Assembly: GCA_963666995.1 (NCBI GenBank)
Contig: OY762941.1
Location: 1,116,001 to 1,180,000, forward strand
Length of the DNA stretch: 64,000 nt
Origin: Syntrophobacter sp963666995
GTDB lineage: Bacteria; Desulfobacterota; Syntrophobacteria; Syntrophobacterales; Syntrophobacteraceae
Direction: 5' to 3'
A program made the translations under genes and the position numbers. Positions 8,540-16,493 of this stretch are shown here, one piece after another; within the stretch, counting starts at the first letter, position 1, and each line of letters starts with the position of its first letter. The notes under the pieces are model-generated. The model was not told the origin of the DNA. It ran no database searches and saw only the letters and a program-made list of their open reading frames with translations.

Positions 8540-8757
8540 GTCAACCTATTTATTTTATTGAATAATAGTTGAATTTCAAAAAAAGGCTAAAATAGGGGGA
8601 GGTTACCACTTCTTTATAACATGTTGAATTATCTATCGCTTATCGTTTTTCCCCGGCCTCCGGCCGGAATTTGGACACCGAAAAAGAGGCTCGATTGGGG
8701 AGGTTACCGCTTTGAGGGTTGCCGGGCCGCGCCGGGAGCCAATCCCCAAGGGGTGCA
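8540..8757 (+). promoter_or_regulatory. CRISPR leader
   Basis: This AT-rich stretch (about 8540-8650) followed by a GC-rich section sits directly before the first repeat. I place the leader on this side because the repeat at the other end is the altered one (last base) and because the repeat's 3' end ATTGAGAC resembles the 5' handle of mature crRNAs. The leader contains a tandem motif, GGGGAGGTTACC-A/G-CTT, at 8596-8611 and again at 8697-8712, 101 bases apart, which could be promoter or integration-factor sites. Confidence 0.6.
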
Positions 8758-10194
8758 CTTGAAATGATACGCAGAGCCTTCGGGCGATTGAGACTCGTAA
8801 AACCCAAGCTCCAGGAGACGCACCTGGATATTGCCTTGAAATGATACGCAGAGCCTTCGGGCGATTGAGACCTCATAGAAGTTCACGCTATTGGTGATAA
8901 GCGAGATAATGCTTGAAATGATACGCAGAGCCTTCGGGCGATTGAGACTCGGTTAATCGCACAATTCAGGGGCACTCCCCCTGGAGTCCTTGAAATGATA
9001 CGCAGAGCCTTCGGGCGATTGAGACCTACCTCCCACAGGTTCTTAAACGGAACACTCGTTATACTTGAAATGATACGCAGAGCCTTCGGGCGATTGAGAC
9101 CAATCAAAAGCAATTCCAATATTCCCACCATAGCCAGACTTGAAATGATACGCAGAGCCTTCGGGCGATTGAGACATGTTTTCCCTGGCCGGGATGGAGC
9201 TTTCAGGCGGAACACTCACTTGAAATGATACGCAGAGCCTTCGGGCGATTGAGACTTAACCGTACTATCAACTCCCCCTCTCCACGCGACACCTGGACTT
9301 GAAATGATACGCAGAGCCTTCGGGCGATTGAGACTTCGCGGAGAGAGCTATACATCAGGGACCCTCAGATGGGCTGTCTTGAAATGATACGCAGAGCCTT
9401 CGGGCGATTGAGACATTATTTTCCGTGTAAGTTATCTTTATCTGCTATCAGTACCTTGAAATGATACGCAGAGCCTTCGGGCGATTGAGACACCAATAGT
9501 GACCGTTATTTCTCGACAATTCCTCTTTGTACTTGAAATGATACGCAGAGCCTTCGGGCGATTGAGACTTTCAACGGAGATGGTTGCCGGGGAAATGCCG
9601 ACGAAAGCCCTTGAAATGATACGCAGAGCCTTCGGGCGATTGAGACATTCTTCCATCTCCCCCTCGGGGATGAAAGTGTCAACGACTTGAAATGATACGC
9701 AGAGCCTTCGGGCGATTGAGACCCATGACGGTAAGGTCTCCGGACCGGCCGAAATCTTCTCCCAACTTGAAATGATACGCAGAGCCTTCGGGCGATTGAG
9801 ACTGGGCAACTCCACAAGGTTGCCCAGATCCTCAGCCAGCAGACTTGAAATGATACGCAGAGCCTTCGGGCGATTGAGACCCTGAATAAGGCAATTCGTT
9901 GGCCCGTGGAGAATGACGGTGTGCTTGAAATGATACGCAGAGCCTTCGGGCGATTGAGACGACGTGCACTGGACATCCCGTAATCGAAGCGTTAAGGGAA
10001 ATCTTGAAATGATACGCAGAGCCTTCGGGCGATTGAGACCACTGATCTTCTTGTACTCTGCCCAGGCGGAGTCACTGATCTTCTTGAAATGATACGCAGA
10101 GCCTTCGGGCGATTGAGACTATTTGCATATCCGGTTTTCCAGGTCCGATTTCATGCCCTTGAAATGATACGCAGAGCCTTCGGGCGATTGAGAG
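8758..10194 (+). CRISPR. CRISPR array, 19 repeats of 37 bases and 18 spacers
   Basis: Repeats start at 8758, 8835, 8912, 8989, 9064, 9139, 9219, 9298, 9378, 9455, 9532, 9610, 9686, 9766, 9844, 9924, 10003, 10083 and 10158. Each begins CTTGAAATGATACGC and ends TTCGGGCGATTGAGAC. All are identical except the last, whose final base is G instead of C. Spacers are 38-43 bases and all different. The repeat contains GCC-TTCG-GGC, a short stem closed by a UUCG tetraloop. The ATTGAGAC end is close to the ATTGAAAC handle of many type I and III systems, but type cannot be fixed without cas genes, and none are in this window. Confidence 0.98.
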
Positions 10195-10371
10195 ACTTCC
10201 GCCGTCACATGAGCCGCCACACATGAACTTGCGTTCATTTCAGATGAGGAGTAGTGTGGATCCCAATAGCCACAGCTTCAGTTGCAGCATGCCTTTCCAA
10301 CCATCCTTGTGTCGGCATCGTGAGGGGAGGGGCGCCCCGTGCCTCAAGCGGACGAAAGCTTTTTTATCTCG

Positions 10372-10393
10372 TTCCCACGCTCCTGCGTGGGAA
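10372..10393. repeat. REP palindrome (copy 2), left of RAYT gene
   Basis: Arms TTCCCACGC (10372-10380) and GCGTGGGAA (10385-10393) around TCCT, in the context CTCG...TGCAGAC. It is the reverse complement of the copy at 10949-10970, so the transposase gene lies between inverted REPs. It is only 18 bases from the transposase start codon. Confidence 0.85.
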
Positions 10394-10411
10394 TGCAGAC
10401 TGGGGTTATCA

Positions 10412-10942
10412 ATGGGGAGGAGCCGCTATAAATTCGTCCACACCAACACCCCGCACTTTATGACCTGCACGGTGCTGCATTGGATTCCGGTCTTCACCCG
10501 GCCTGAGACGGTTGCAATTTTGCTGGATTCATTCAACCGTCTCATCGATGAAGGTCTCAAAATCTATGCTTATGTCATCCTCGAAAATCATATTCACCTC
10601 ATTGCGCAAAGCGAACGGATAGATAGAGATATAGCTCGATTCAAATCTCACACCTCCAGGTTACTGATCGAATTTCTGGTTGAGAACGGCGTGAAAACCA
10701 TTCTGGATCAATTGGCTTTCTACAAGAGCGCTCATAAGTACGACCGAACCTACCAGTTCTGGCAGGAAGGCGTGCATCCAGAGTGGATCCAGAGCATGGA
10801 AATGATGCGGCAGAAGGTCGAATACATCCATCAAAACCCGGTTGTGAGGGGGTATGTGGATCGGCCTGAGGATTGGAGATATTCGAGTGCAAGGAATTAT
10901 TTGGGGCTCGAAGGTCTGTTGAGAGTCTCCACACAGTGGTGA
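10412..10942 (+). CDS. REP-associated tyrosine transposase (RAYT, Y1_Tnp family)
   Basis: The 176-residue protein carries the HUH motif ENHIHLI (His60 and His62) and a C-terminal catalytic Tyr in KVEYIHQNPV (Tyr138), followed by the conserved DWRYSSARNY segment. RAYTs are single-strand-specific nucleases that move or maintain REP palindromes. I start at the ATG at 10412; the frame is open upstream, but those residues are translated from the REP palindrome itself. Both catalytic motifs are intact, so it may be active. It sits between inverted REPs and 220 bases after the CRISPR array, an insertion-tolerant place. A decayed copy of its 5' end lies at 1766-1828. Confidence 0.9.
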   Translation: MGRSRYKFVHTNTPHFMTCTVLHWIPVFTRPETVAILLDSFNRLIDEGLKIYAYVILENHIHLIAQSERIDRDIARFKSHTSRLLIEFLVENGVKTILDQLAFYKSAHKYDRTYQFWQEGVHPEWIQSMEMMRQKVEYIHQNPVVRGYVDRPEDWRYSSARNYLGLEGLLRVSTQW

Positions 10943-10948
10943 TCTGCA

Positions 10949-10970
10949 TTCCCACGCGGGAGCGTGGGAA
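10949..10970. repeat. REP palindrome (copy 3), right of RAYT gene
   Basis: Arms TTCCCACGC and GCGTGGGAA around GGGA, within the context ATCTGCA...CGAGAAA. It starts seven bases after the transposase stop codon and is inverted relative to the copy at 10372. Confidence 0.85.
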
Positions 10971-11108
10971 CGAGAAAACGCCCGTGGCAGCGCTGCCGAT
11001 TCGATCCAATCCATGAAACGACATGCAGGTCCGGCAGGCGATTGGATGAATCTGAAGAGAAAGAAACTGCCCTTTCCGGAGGCCCAAACACGGGAATCAA
11101 GATCTGCG

Positions 11109-11130
11109 TTCCCACGCGGGAGCGTGGGAA
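11109..11130. repeat. REP palindrome (copy 4)
   Basis: Same orientation and almost the same flanks (GATCTGCG...CGAGAAAC) as the copy 160 bases upstream. A dispersed repeat of another family begins directly after it. Confidence 0.85.
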
Positions 11131-11138
11131 CGAGAAAC

Positions 11139-11437
11139 GGGCTGTTGCCCAAACAGAAGCCAGGTTGAAAATGAGGCGTTTGCCCAGACAACGTCACCCC
11201 GGCGATATTGCCGGGGTCCAGTGTCGTTAATTGGAATTACCCAATAATTTCAAAGAGTCTGGATTCCGACCTTTATATGAAAAAAGGAACTGCCGTCTAA
11301 CGTATACCCCGCCTCGATTTAGGCAGAAATTTTTTCATTGTTCGTTGTGGCCGAAAGGCCATGAGTGTTCGCCGGAATGACGAATCGTGATTTCGTCCGG
11401 CCTCGGCTTTTCCTTTGGGCAACAACCCGAAAAGAGG
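11139..11437 (+). repeat. Dispersed non-coding repeat, copy A (interrupted)
   Basis: The left half runs from GGGCTGTTGCCCAAACAG through GTCACCCCGGCGATATTGCC to TTTCAAAGAGTCTGGATTCC (to about 11270). The right half runs from GCCGGAATGACGAATCGTG through CTCGGCTTTTCC to GGGCAACAACCC (about 11371-11437). Compared with the compact copy at 55563-55758, about 100 extra bases separate the halves, at the loop of an ATTCCGG/CCGGAAT hairpin. Each unit also contains an internal hairpin CCCCGGCGATATTGCCGGGG. Confidence 0.75.
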
Positions 11438-11572
11438 CCCCCCCTCTCCAGTGGGACATAAACAGCCGAAAGCAAACGTGGAGGTTCGGCCCGTTGCGGG
11501 GGGGGGCCGGGCCGCGAGGGCGGCGCTTTCCAGGCCGTTGACCGCCGGTTCGGCCATTCGATGGGGCCGGTT

Positions 11573-12520
11573 CTATCGAGACAATTTCTTCAACTGCGGG
11601 GGCAGGATCCTCGAGAGCGAGGTCGAGAGGCTCCGGGATTCGATCGTATGGAAGAGAAACTCGAGAAAAACTTTCTCGAGCCTTGAAAACTTACTGCCTT
11701 CGTAATGAGAGATGTAAAACTCCTGGACCGGCTCAAAATAGGGGGCTTTCACTTCGCAAAGCTGCCCGAGCCTGATGTCCTCCTCGACCGTGCACCAGGG
11801 CAGGATGGAAAATCCAAGGCCGGCCTGGATGCACTGCTTGATCGCTTCCGTGTTGTTCAGTTCCATCCTGGGTTTTAGCTTGATGCTTCTTTCCTTCAGC
11901 CATCGCTCCGTGGTTTCGCGGATATCCGATCCCCTTTCGCGGCCGATAAAGGGAAGCTGCTCCAGTTCGTTCCAGCCCATGATCCTGCCGTTGGGACCGG
12001 AGTCCTTCCCGACCACCACGATGACCCTGTCCCCATAGAACACATGATGGACGACAGAGGTTTCTTCCACGGCCTCCGTGCTGATAAATCCGAAGCTCAG
12101 TTCCTTCTGCCTGATCGCCTTGGTGATCTGCTCGGAGTTGCCCAGGAATATTTCAAAGTTTACGCTGGGATAGCTGTCGGAGAAGAGCCTCACCAGCTTC
12201 GGCAGGATATAGATGCCAAGGGTCAGATTGGAACCGAATCTCAAATTTCCCCTGACCTGATCCGCGGATTCGATCATGGCTTCAAGCGACTGGCTGTACG
12301 TCGCGAGGATCTGGTTGGCATATTCCAGGAGAATGGTGCCTTCCCTCGTTATCTTGAGCTGCTTGCCGCCTCTCTCGAACAGCCGGTTGCCGTACTGCTC
12401 CTCGAGGAGTTTGATCTGCTTCGTCACGGCAGGCTGGGTCAGATGCACCACATCGCTTGCGATGGAAATACTTCTGTACTTGGCGACGGTGACAAAAGTT
12501 TTGAATAGACTGATATCCAT
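11573..12520 (-). CDS. LysR-type transcriptional regulator
   Basis: The 315-residue protein has the winged helix-turn-helix at the N-terminus (MDISLFKTFVTVAKYRS, then VVHLTQPAVTKQIKLLEEQYG) and a periplasmic-binding-protein-like effector domain from about residue 90. I start at the Met at 12520, where the family's N-terminus begins, not at the open frame's first Met further upstream. It is transcribed away from the CysD-like gene at 13250. That neighbour and the sulfur-type cluster beyond suggest a CysB/Cbl-like role in sulfur-source control; a T-N11-A box at 13043-13057 fits. Confidence 0.88.
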   Translation of the reverse strand: MDISLFKTFVTVAKYRSISIASDVVHLTQPAVTKQIKLLEEQYGNRLFERGGKQLKITREGTILLEYANQILATYSQSLEAMIESADQVRGNLRFGSNLTLGIYILPKLVRLFSDSYPSVNFEIFLGNSEQITKAIRQKELSFGFISTEAVEETSVVHHVFYGDRVIVVVGKDSGPNGRIMGWNELEQLPFIGRERGSDIRETTERWLKERSIKLKPRMELNNTEAIKQCIQAGLGFSILPWCTVEEDIRLGQLCEVKAPYFEPVQEFYISHYEGSKFSRLEKVFLEFLFHTIESRSLSTSLSRILPPQLKKLSR

Positions 12521-13249
12521 ATCATGAACTCTCCGGCATTCAGGCGCCCGACAGGGCGGCGGGCGCCCCATCCGCGCATCAGGGGGAAAATGCCGCCGTC
12601 ATAAGGGGGCCGGCAATCAATCGTTCCGTCATTTCGACCGGGCTCAAGCGTCGGGGAAACCTGTTTCGATCCTGCAAACGGCAGATTTCTCTCCCGCCCG
12701 CGGCAGGATCGAAATGCACAAAAGAGGCGGCGAAAATTCTTATGTCAAACAGCATTGCCCCCTTACAGGCCATTCAAACAAGCAAGGGCGGGTCGAATCA
12801 GCCGTATCAAACCCAAAAAGCTCCATTCTGTTTCATTTCATCCGATTTCCAGACCGGCATCTTATATATACCTATACCGGCCCGAACAAATCAAGTACGC
12901 CGCCGTGCCCGTTCAACAAACATCGCGCCGCGCCGAAGGGACAGCCGCATTTTTATTCCCGGCGCATGGTCTTGCCGGCACTGGCTCGGAATCCGCCAAA
13001 CACAGGCCCCGTAATGCTTTGCCCTTCATTGCGTCCGTATTAATAACAATCGGTTATGACCCCGATGAAAATTAGAAATTTGACCCCCGATTCTCTCTTG
13101 TTTAAGCTGAATACGGTTTCAGGATCGTAAGCAGCGGGACTGCCGGCAGGGGGGAGCATCTTACCGGTCATTCTCTCCGGCACCAATGGTTTGAAATCGA
13201 TCGGTTTCATCGGTGTCCGCCATAACTCATCGGAAAGGGAGTCAGGGTC
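12521..13249. other. Divergent intergenic region between lysR and cysD-like gene
   Basis: No gene is supported. It holds the putative LysR box at 13043-13057 and AT-rich patches near 12860-12880 and 13035-13080 that could be promoters. Confidence 0.45.
13043..13057. promoter_or_regulatory. Putative LysR-type regulator box (T-N11-A)
   Basis: ATAAC-AATCG-GTTAT is a perfect 5-base inverted repeat with a 5-base spacer and contains T-N11-A (T13044, A13056), the LysR-family consensus. It lies 193 bases before the CysD-like start. A near-identical box, ATAAC-TGTTT-CTTAT, lies at 25026-25040 in front of the minus-strand cluster. Confidence 0.45.
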
Positions 13250-14092
13250 ATGCCCTTGAACAAAAATGTCAGCGAAAAGAGGAAAAGGCAGTGCGCCAAA
13301 CTGGTCGAACTGTCCAAGGCGGTCATCACCGAGGCTTTTGACAAGTTCAAGCCCGCGGAAATAGGCATCACCTGGACCGGAGGAAAAGACAGCACACTCA
13401 CCCTGTGGTGTATCCGGCAGGTGTGCCGGGAGAGGCGAATCCCGATTCCCAAGACCATGATCATCGGCGAAGGAGACGAATTCGAAGAGATCGAAGTTTT
13501 CATCGGGGAACACGCCGGGAAGTGGAACATCCCCCTCGAGATCTGCCGCAATGAAGATGTTCTTGCAGCGGCCAACCACACCATCGGGGCCGCAGTCCGG
13601 GTGAAAGACCTCAACGAGCGGAACCGGAAGGAACTCGAACGCATCGGGTTCAAGGAAAGAGAGTTCCCGTTTGAAGCCGAATCCTATGCCGGGAACCACC
13701 TGATGAAGACGGTGGTGTTCAATGAATGGCTCGAGCGGAACAACCTGAAGGCCGTCTTCCAGGGGCTGCGCTGGGATGAACACCCCGCCAGGTTCGATGA
13801 TGAATACTTCGAATGTATCGAAGCCGCACACCTTGTCCCCGAACACACCCGGATCCGCCCGATTCTGCATTTTACCGAACGGGACCTCTGGACGACCTAC
13901 GCCGCGTTCGGCATTCCCCACTGTAGTCTCTACGAACAGGGCTACCGGTCGCTCGGCGCAAGGACAACAAGCCTCAAGTGCTCCGATGTCCCGGCATGGG
14001 ACCAGGACCTCGACAACACGGATGAGCGGAGCGGCAGGCGCCAGGACAAGGAAAAGGCCATGGAGCGGCTGCGGAAGCTGGGCTACATGTAA
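13250..14092 (+). CDS. CysD-like ATP pyrophosphatase (PAPS-reductase-fold), copy 1
   Basis: The 280-residue protein belongs to the PAPS reductase/ATP-PPase fold: the PP-loop is TGGKDSTLTLW (near residue 43). It lacks the ECGxH catalytic Cys motif of APS/PAPS reductases. Instead it follows sulfate adenylyltransferase subunit 2 (CysD): QGLRWDEHPARF matches GGARRDEEKSRA, ILHFTERDLW matches PLSNWTEQDIW, YRSLGA matches the RTLGC region, and the end TDERSGRRQDKEKAMERL...GYM matches SERQGR-x-D...GYF. No CysN GTPase gene is nearby, so activity as an ATP sulfurylase is uncertain; adenylation of another substrate is possible. A close paralogue is at 21363-22208. Confidence 0.82.
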   Translation: MPLNKNVSEKRKRQCAKLVELSKAVITEAFDKFKPAEIGITWTGGKDSTLTLWCIRQVCRERRIPIPKTMIIGEGDEFEEIEVFIGEHAGKWNIPLEICRNEDVLAAANHTIGAAVRVKDLNERNRKELERIGFKEREFPFEAESYAGNHLMKTVVFNEWLERNNLKAVFQGLRWDEHPARFDDEYFECIEAAHLVPEHTRIRPILHFTERDLWTTYAAFGIPHCSLYEQGYRSLGARTTSLKCSDVPAWDQDLDNTDERSGRRQDKEKAMERLRKLGYM

Positions 14093-14309
14093 TCGGGCAG
14101 GATCCTGCACGTTCGGATTGCCCGAAGGGAATGGAGCGCCCAAAGCTGCCACGGGCTGGAGGGGTTGCGACGAAACCCGGCATTGCCGCCGGTTATAGAC
14201 AATTGGATCAGGCACGACACAATCCGGCTTTTCCTGCAGTTGGCGGGTCTATGTAAACTACCGCCGACCTTGTCGGTGCCTTTGAAAAATCGGGGCAAGA
14301 GGCATCATT

Positions 14310-14348
14310 CCTCTTGCGCTTCTCGCACGGACAACGAGTTGTCCGTGC
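14310..14348. repeat. Short dispersed hairpin repeat, copy 2
   Basis: CCTCTTGCGCTTCTC leads into arms GCACGGACA (14325-14333) and TGTCCGTGC (14340-14348). It is the partner of 1616-1656. Here it lies between the convergent ends of the CysD-like gene and the PstS-like gene. The other sequence between 14093 and 14410 shows nothing I recognise. Confidence 0.6.
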
Positions 14349-14410
14349 AGCCTCTTCTCTCGCACCCCCCAGGGTTTCGGCCCACGCGCCGGCCGTTTGC
14401 AGCTTCTTCT

Positions 14411-15193
14411 CTATTTCACGCCCAGGAAGTAGATCTTGAGATAACTCTGGCCTTCTTCGGATAGCGTCCAGTCGATGAAATCCCGGACATCCTGTCCGGG
14501 AGGATCTTTCGTTATGAGGTAGAGCGGGCGGGAGAGCGGGTAATTCGGGTTGGCCGCGCTGACTTCCTCGCCGTTCGGCCTCACCTCTTTCACTCCTTCG
14601 GGCTTCCTGTTCGGGATAAAAGCGCTCGTAAAGCCGATGGCCCCCTTGTCTCTGGAAACATACAGGACGATTGTGGGATCCGGTTCCATGACCCTGGCCC
14701 TGAATTCCACATCGCCCATCACGATCTTTTTCACGAGATCGTGCGTTGCCGAAATCAGGGAAGTGACCAGCGGATCGACGGCCAGGTCCTGTCCCCCGAC
14801 TTCCTTCCAGTTCCTGATTTTTCCCGAGAAGATGTCGCGCAACTGAGCCAGTGACAGCGAGGTCACGGGATTGTCCGAATTGACGATGATCGCCACGGCA
14901 TCCTTGCCGATCAGGGTGGCCTTTACCCCTTTGCCGGTGAGTTCGGGTTTCAGTTGGTTCGCGACCCCACCGATGTCACAGGTGCCGTTGAAGACGCACT
15001 CCTCACCCCCCTTGCTCTTGGTCTTGACGTTCGTCATGAACGAAGACTTGTGATAGACTTGGCCGGTGATCTCGATAAACTTGCCGATCGCGGGAGAGCC
15101 TTCATATCGAATGTTCTCGCCGGACACGGCCTGCAACGGCGCGGCAAGAAGAGTCAGCCCCGCAAGAATCGACACTAGCGTCCGCAGCTTCAT
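14411..15193 (-). CDS. PstS-like periplasmic substrate-binding protein
   Basis: The 260-residue secreted protein (signal peptide about residues 1-25, MKLRTLVSILAGLTLLAAPL) has the PBP_like_2/PstS fold: YEGSPAIGKFIEITG, VAIIVNSDNPVTSLSLAQLRDIFSGKIRNWKEVGG and the C-terminal FIDWTLSEEGQSYL. In phosphate-binding proteins this fold binds tetrahedral oxyanions. No pstCAB genes adjoin; instead it is the last gene of the minus-strand ABC cluster, so it may serve that transporter as a second receptor for phosphate, sulfate or a similar anion. A strong AAGGAGG site precedes the ATG. A 60-base palindrome separates it from the gene upstream. Confidence 0.8.
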   Translation of the reverse strand: MKLRTLVSILAGLTLLAAPLQAVSGENIRYEGSPAIGKFIEITGQVYHKSSFMTNVKTKSKGGEECVFNGTCDIGGVANQLKPELTGKGVKATLIGKDAVAIIVNSDNPVTSLSLAQLRDIFSGKIRNWKEVGGQDLAVDPLVTSLISATHDLVKKIVMGDVEFRARVMEPDPTIVLYVSRDKGAIGFTSAFIPNRKPEGVKEVRPNGEEVSAANPNYPLSRPLYLITKDPPGQDVRDFIDWTLSEEGQSYLKIYFLGVK

Positions 15194-15214
15194 TCACAGC
15201 CTCCTTTTTCCTCA

Positions 15215-15276
15215 TAACGGGGTCAGACCTACACATTTGACATAAATATGTCAAATGTGTAGGTCTGACCCCGTTA
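15215..15276. repeat. Perfect 30-bp inverted repeat, REP-like element
   Basis: Arms 15215-15244 and 15247-15276 are perfectly complementary with only AA between them. The arms contain GGGGTCAGACC and CACATTTGACATA. The outer edge supplies the TAA stop codon of the 62-residue membrane protein (15274-15276), so the element has landed at, or replaced, the 3' end of that gene. Its wording is unrelated to the TTCCCACGC REP family in this window. Confidence 0.85.
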
Positions 15277-15462
15277 CATTTCCTGTTCAAAGAACCCCCT
15301 GAAGCCATAGTGGACCACCGTCGTCGCGACGCCCCAGATGAGGCCGTAGAGCCAGTAAGGCCACGTAAATCCGGTGGGAAGGGCCACGAGCAGCACGGTT
15401 GCAAGAAACATCAGGACCCACAGCGCGAGGGCGCGGCCGGCGCGTGTTTTTTTGATCTTCAT
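15274..15462 (-). CDS. Small two-helix membrane protein, unknown
   Basis: A 62-residue protein starting at ATG 15462 (a GTG nine bases upstream is also possible). It is basic at the N-terminus (MKIKKTRAGR) and has two hydrophobic helices, about residues 11-30 and 35-51 (ALALWVLMFLATVLLVALP, then WPYWLYGLIWGVATTVV). It follows the 52-residue protein by 13 bases and overlaps the palindrome at its stop. I do not recognise the family. Being inside the transporter cluster, both tiny proteins may be accessory membrane subunits. Confidence 0.65.
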   Translation of the reverse strand: MKIKKTRAGRALALWVLMFLATVLLVALPTGFTWPYWLYGLIWGVATTVVHYGFRGFFEQEM

Positions 15463-15475
15463 GCGGACCACCGCC

Positions 15476-15634
15476 TTATTTGGCCCCGGCGCCGCCCATC
15501 ATCAATCCCGATTGCGTGTCGAGCAGCTCGATTGCAAAGTAGAGCAGGAGCCCGATCACCACCACGAAAACGACTGCCCGCAGGACCTTTCTCCAAGGGG
15601 CATTACGAGCGCGGTAGACTTCTGCATAACCCAT
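15476..15634 (-). CDS. Very small single-helix membrane protein, unknown
   Basis: A 52-residue frame from ATG 15634, preceded by a GGGGGA ribosome site: a basic N-terminal third (YRARNAPWRKVLRA), one strong helix (residues about 20-37, VVFVVVIGLLLYFAIELL) and a Gly-rich tail ending GGAGAK. It begins 18 bases after the ATPase gene stop and ends 13 bases before the next small gene, so it is an operon member. No family recognised. Confidence 0.6.
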   Translation of the reverse strand: MGYAEVYRARNAPWRKVLRAVVFVVVIGLLLYFAIELLDTQSGLMMGGAGAK

Positions 15635-15652
15635 GACTGAATCCCCCTTTCG

Positions 15653-16483
15653 TTACTTGCTTCGATGAGCCGCCAGCAGCGCCGAAAAGGCCTTCTGAGC
15701 CTCGTCGTCCACCGTTTCGATGGCTTCCTTCTGGAGAGCGAGGAACTCGCGCGTGACGACATGATGGAACTTCCGGGGCCTGGGCAGGTTGATCGGAAGT
15801 TCCTTCTTGATCGTAGCCGGCCTCACGGTCAGAAAATACGCCCTGTCCCCGAGGAAAATCGCCTCTTCCAGCTCCGCCGTGATGAACAGAATCGTGACGC
15901 CGGTCGTTTCGAAAAGCTTGATGATATACTCCTGCATGATCTGCCGGGTCATGGCGTCTAGACCCCGGAAAGGCTCATCCAGGAGCAGGACTTTGGGTTC
16001 GTTGATGAGCGCCCGGATCAGTTCGGCCCTGCGCTGCATTCCCCCGGAAAGCTGACTTGGATAGCTCTCCTCGAAGCCGTTCAGGCCGACCATGTTGATC
16101 AGCTCTTCCGCCTTGTCCGCCACCTGCATGAGGTCCCTGCCCTGCACCATCGGGCCGAAAATCGTGTTTTCCCAGAGTGTCTTCCAAGGCAGCAGGGCCG
16201 TTTCCTGGAAAACCACCAGCCGGTCCGAATCGGGTCCCCGCACGGGCTCCCCGTCGATCAGGCATTCCCCGATATCCGGTTCCATGTATCCGGCAAGGAT
16301 ATTGACGATCGTGGTCTTGCCGCATCCGGAAGGCCCGCACAGACAGGTGAAAGACCCCTTCTCTATTTTAAAATCCAGGTTCTCGAGCACTTCCTTGCCC
16401 GGGCCGAACGATTTATAGATGCCCCGCATTTCCATTTCGCCCGGCTCGATACCGGACATCCTCACTACGCCTTCCGAAGCCAT
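15653..16483 (-). CDS. ABC transporter ATPase (NitT/TauT type) lacking the H-loop His
   Basis: The 276-residue ATPase starts at ATG 16483 behind AAGGAGG. Walker A is GPSGCGKTT, the Q-loop is VFQETALLPWKT, the signature is the good LSGGMQRR and Walker B is VLLLDEPFRGLD. The switch region, which normally reads ITHDxDEA, here reads FITAELEEA: the H-loop His is Ala. Homodimers of such a subunit would be poorly active. The paired ATPase at 17606 has the opposite pattern (His present, signature altered), so the two probably form a heterodimer with one catalytic and one degenerate ATP site. Confidence 0.9.
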   Translation of the reverse strand: MASEGVVRMSGIEPGEMEMRGIYKSFGPGKEVLENLDFKIEKGSFTCLCGPSGCGKTTIVNILAGYMEPDIGECLIDGEPVRGPDSDRLVVFQETALLPWKTLWENTIFGPMVQGRDLMQVADKAEELINMVGLNGFEESYPSQLSGGMQRRAELIRALINEPKVLLLDEPFRGLDAMTRQIMQEYIIKLFETTGVTILFITAELEEAIFLGDRAYFLTVRPATIKKELPINLPRPRKFHHVVTREFLALQKEAIETVDDEAQKAFSALLAAHRSK

Positions 16484-16493
16484 CGTATCCTCC

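Noticed and set aside
8883..9976. Open frames with the repeated peptide LNRPKALRIIS
   Set aside because: They are translations of the CRISPR repeat and spacers, not proteins.
10158..10260. Leader on the downstream side of the CRISPR array
   Set aside because: The terminal repeat there is the changed one and the sequence after it is not AT-rich; the opposite side fits better.
13250..14092. PAPS reductase (CysH) as the name for the two ATP-PPase proteins
   Set aside because: The ECGxH catalytic Cys segment is missing and the motifs follow CysD.
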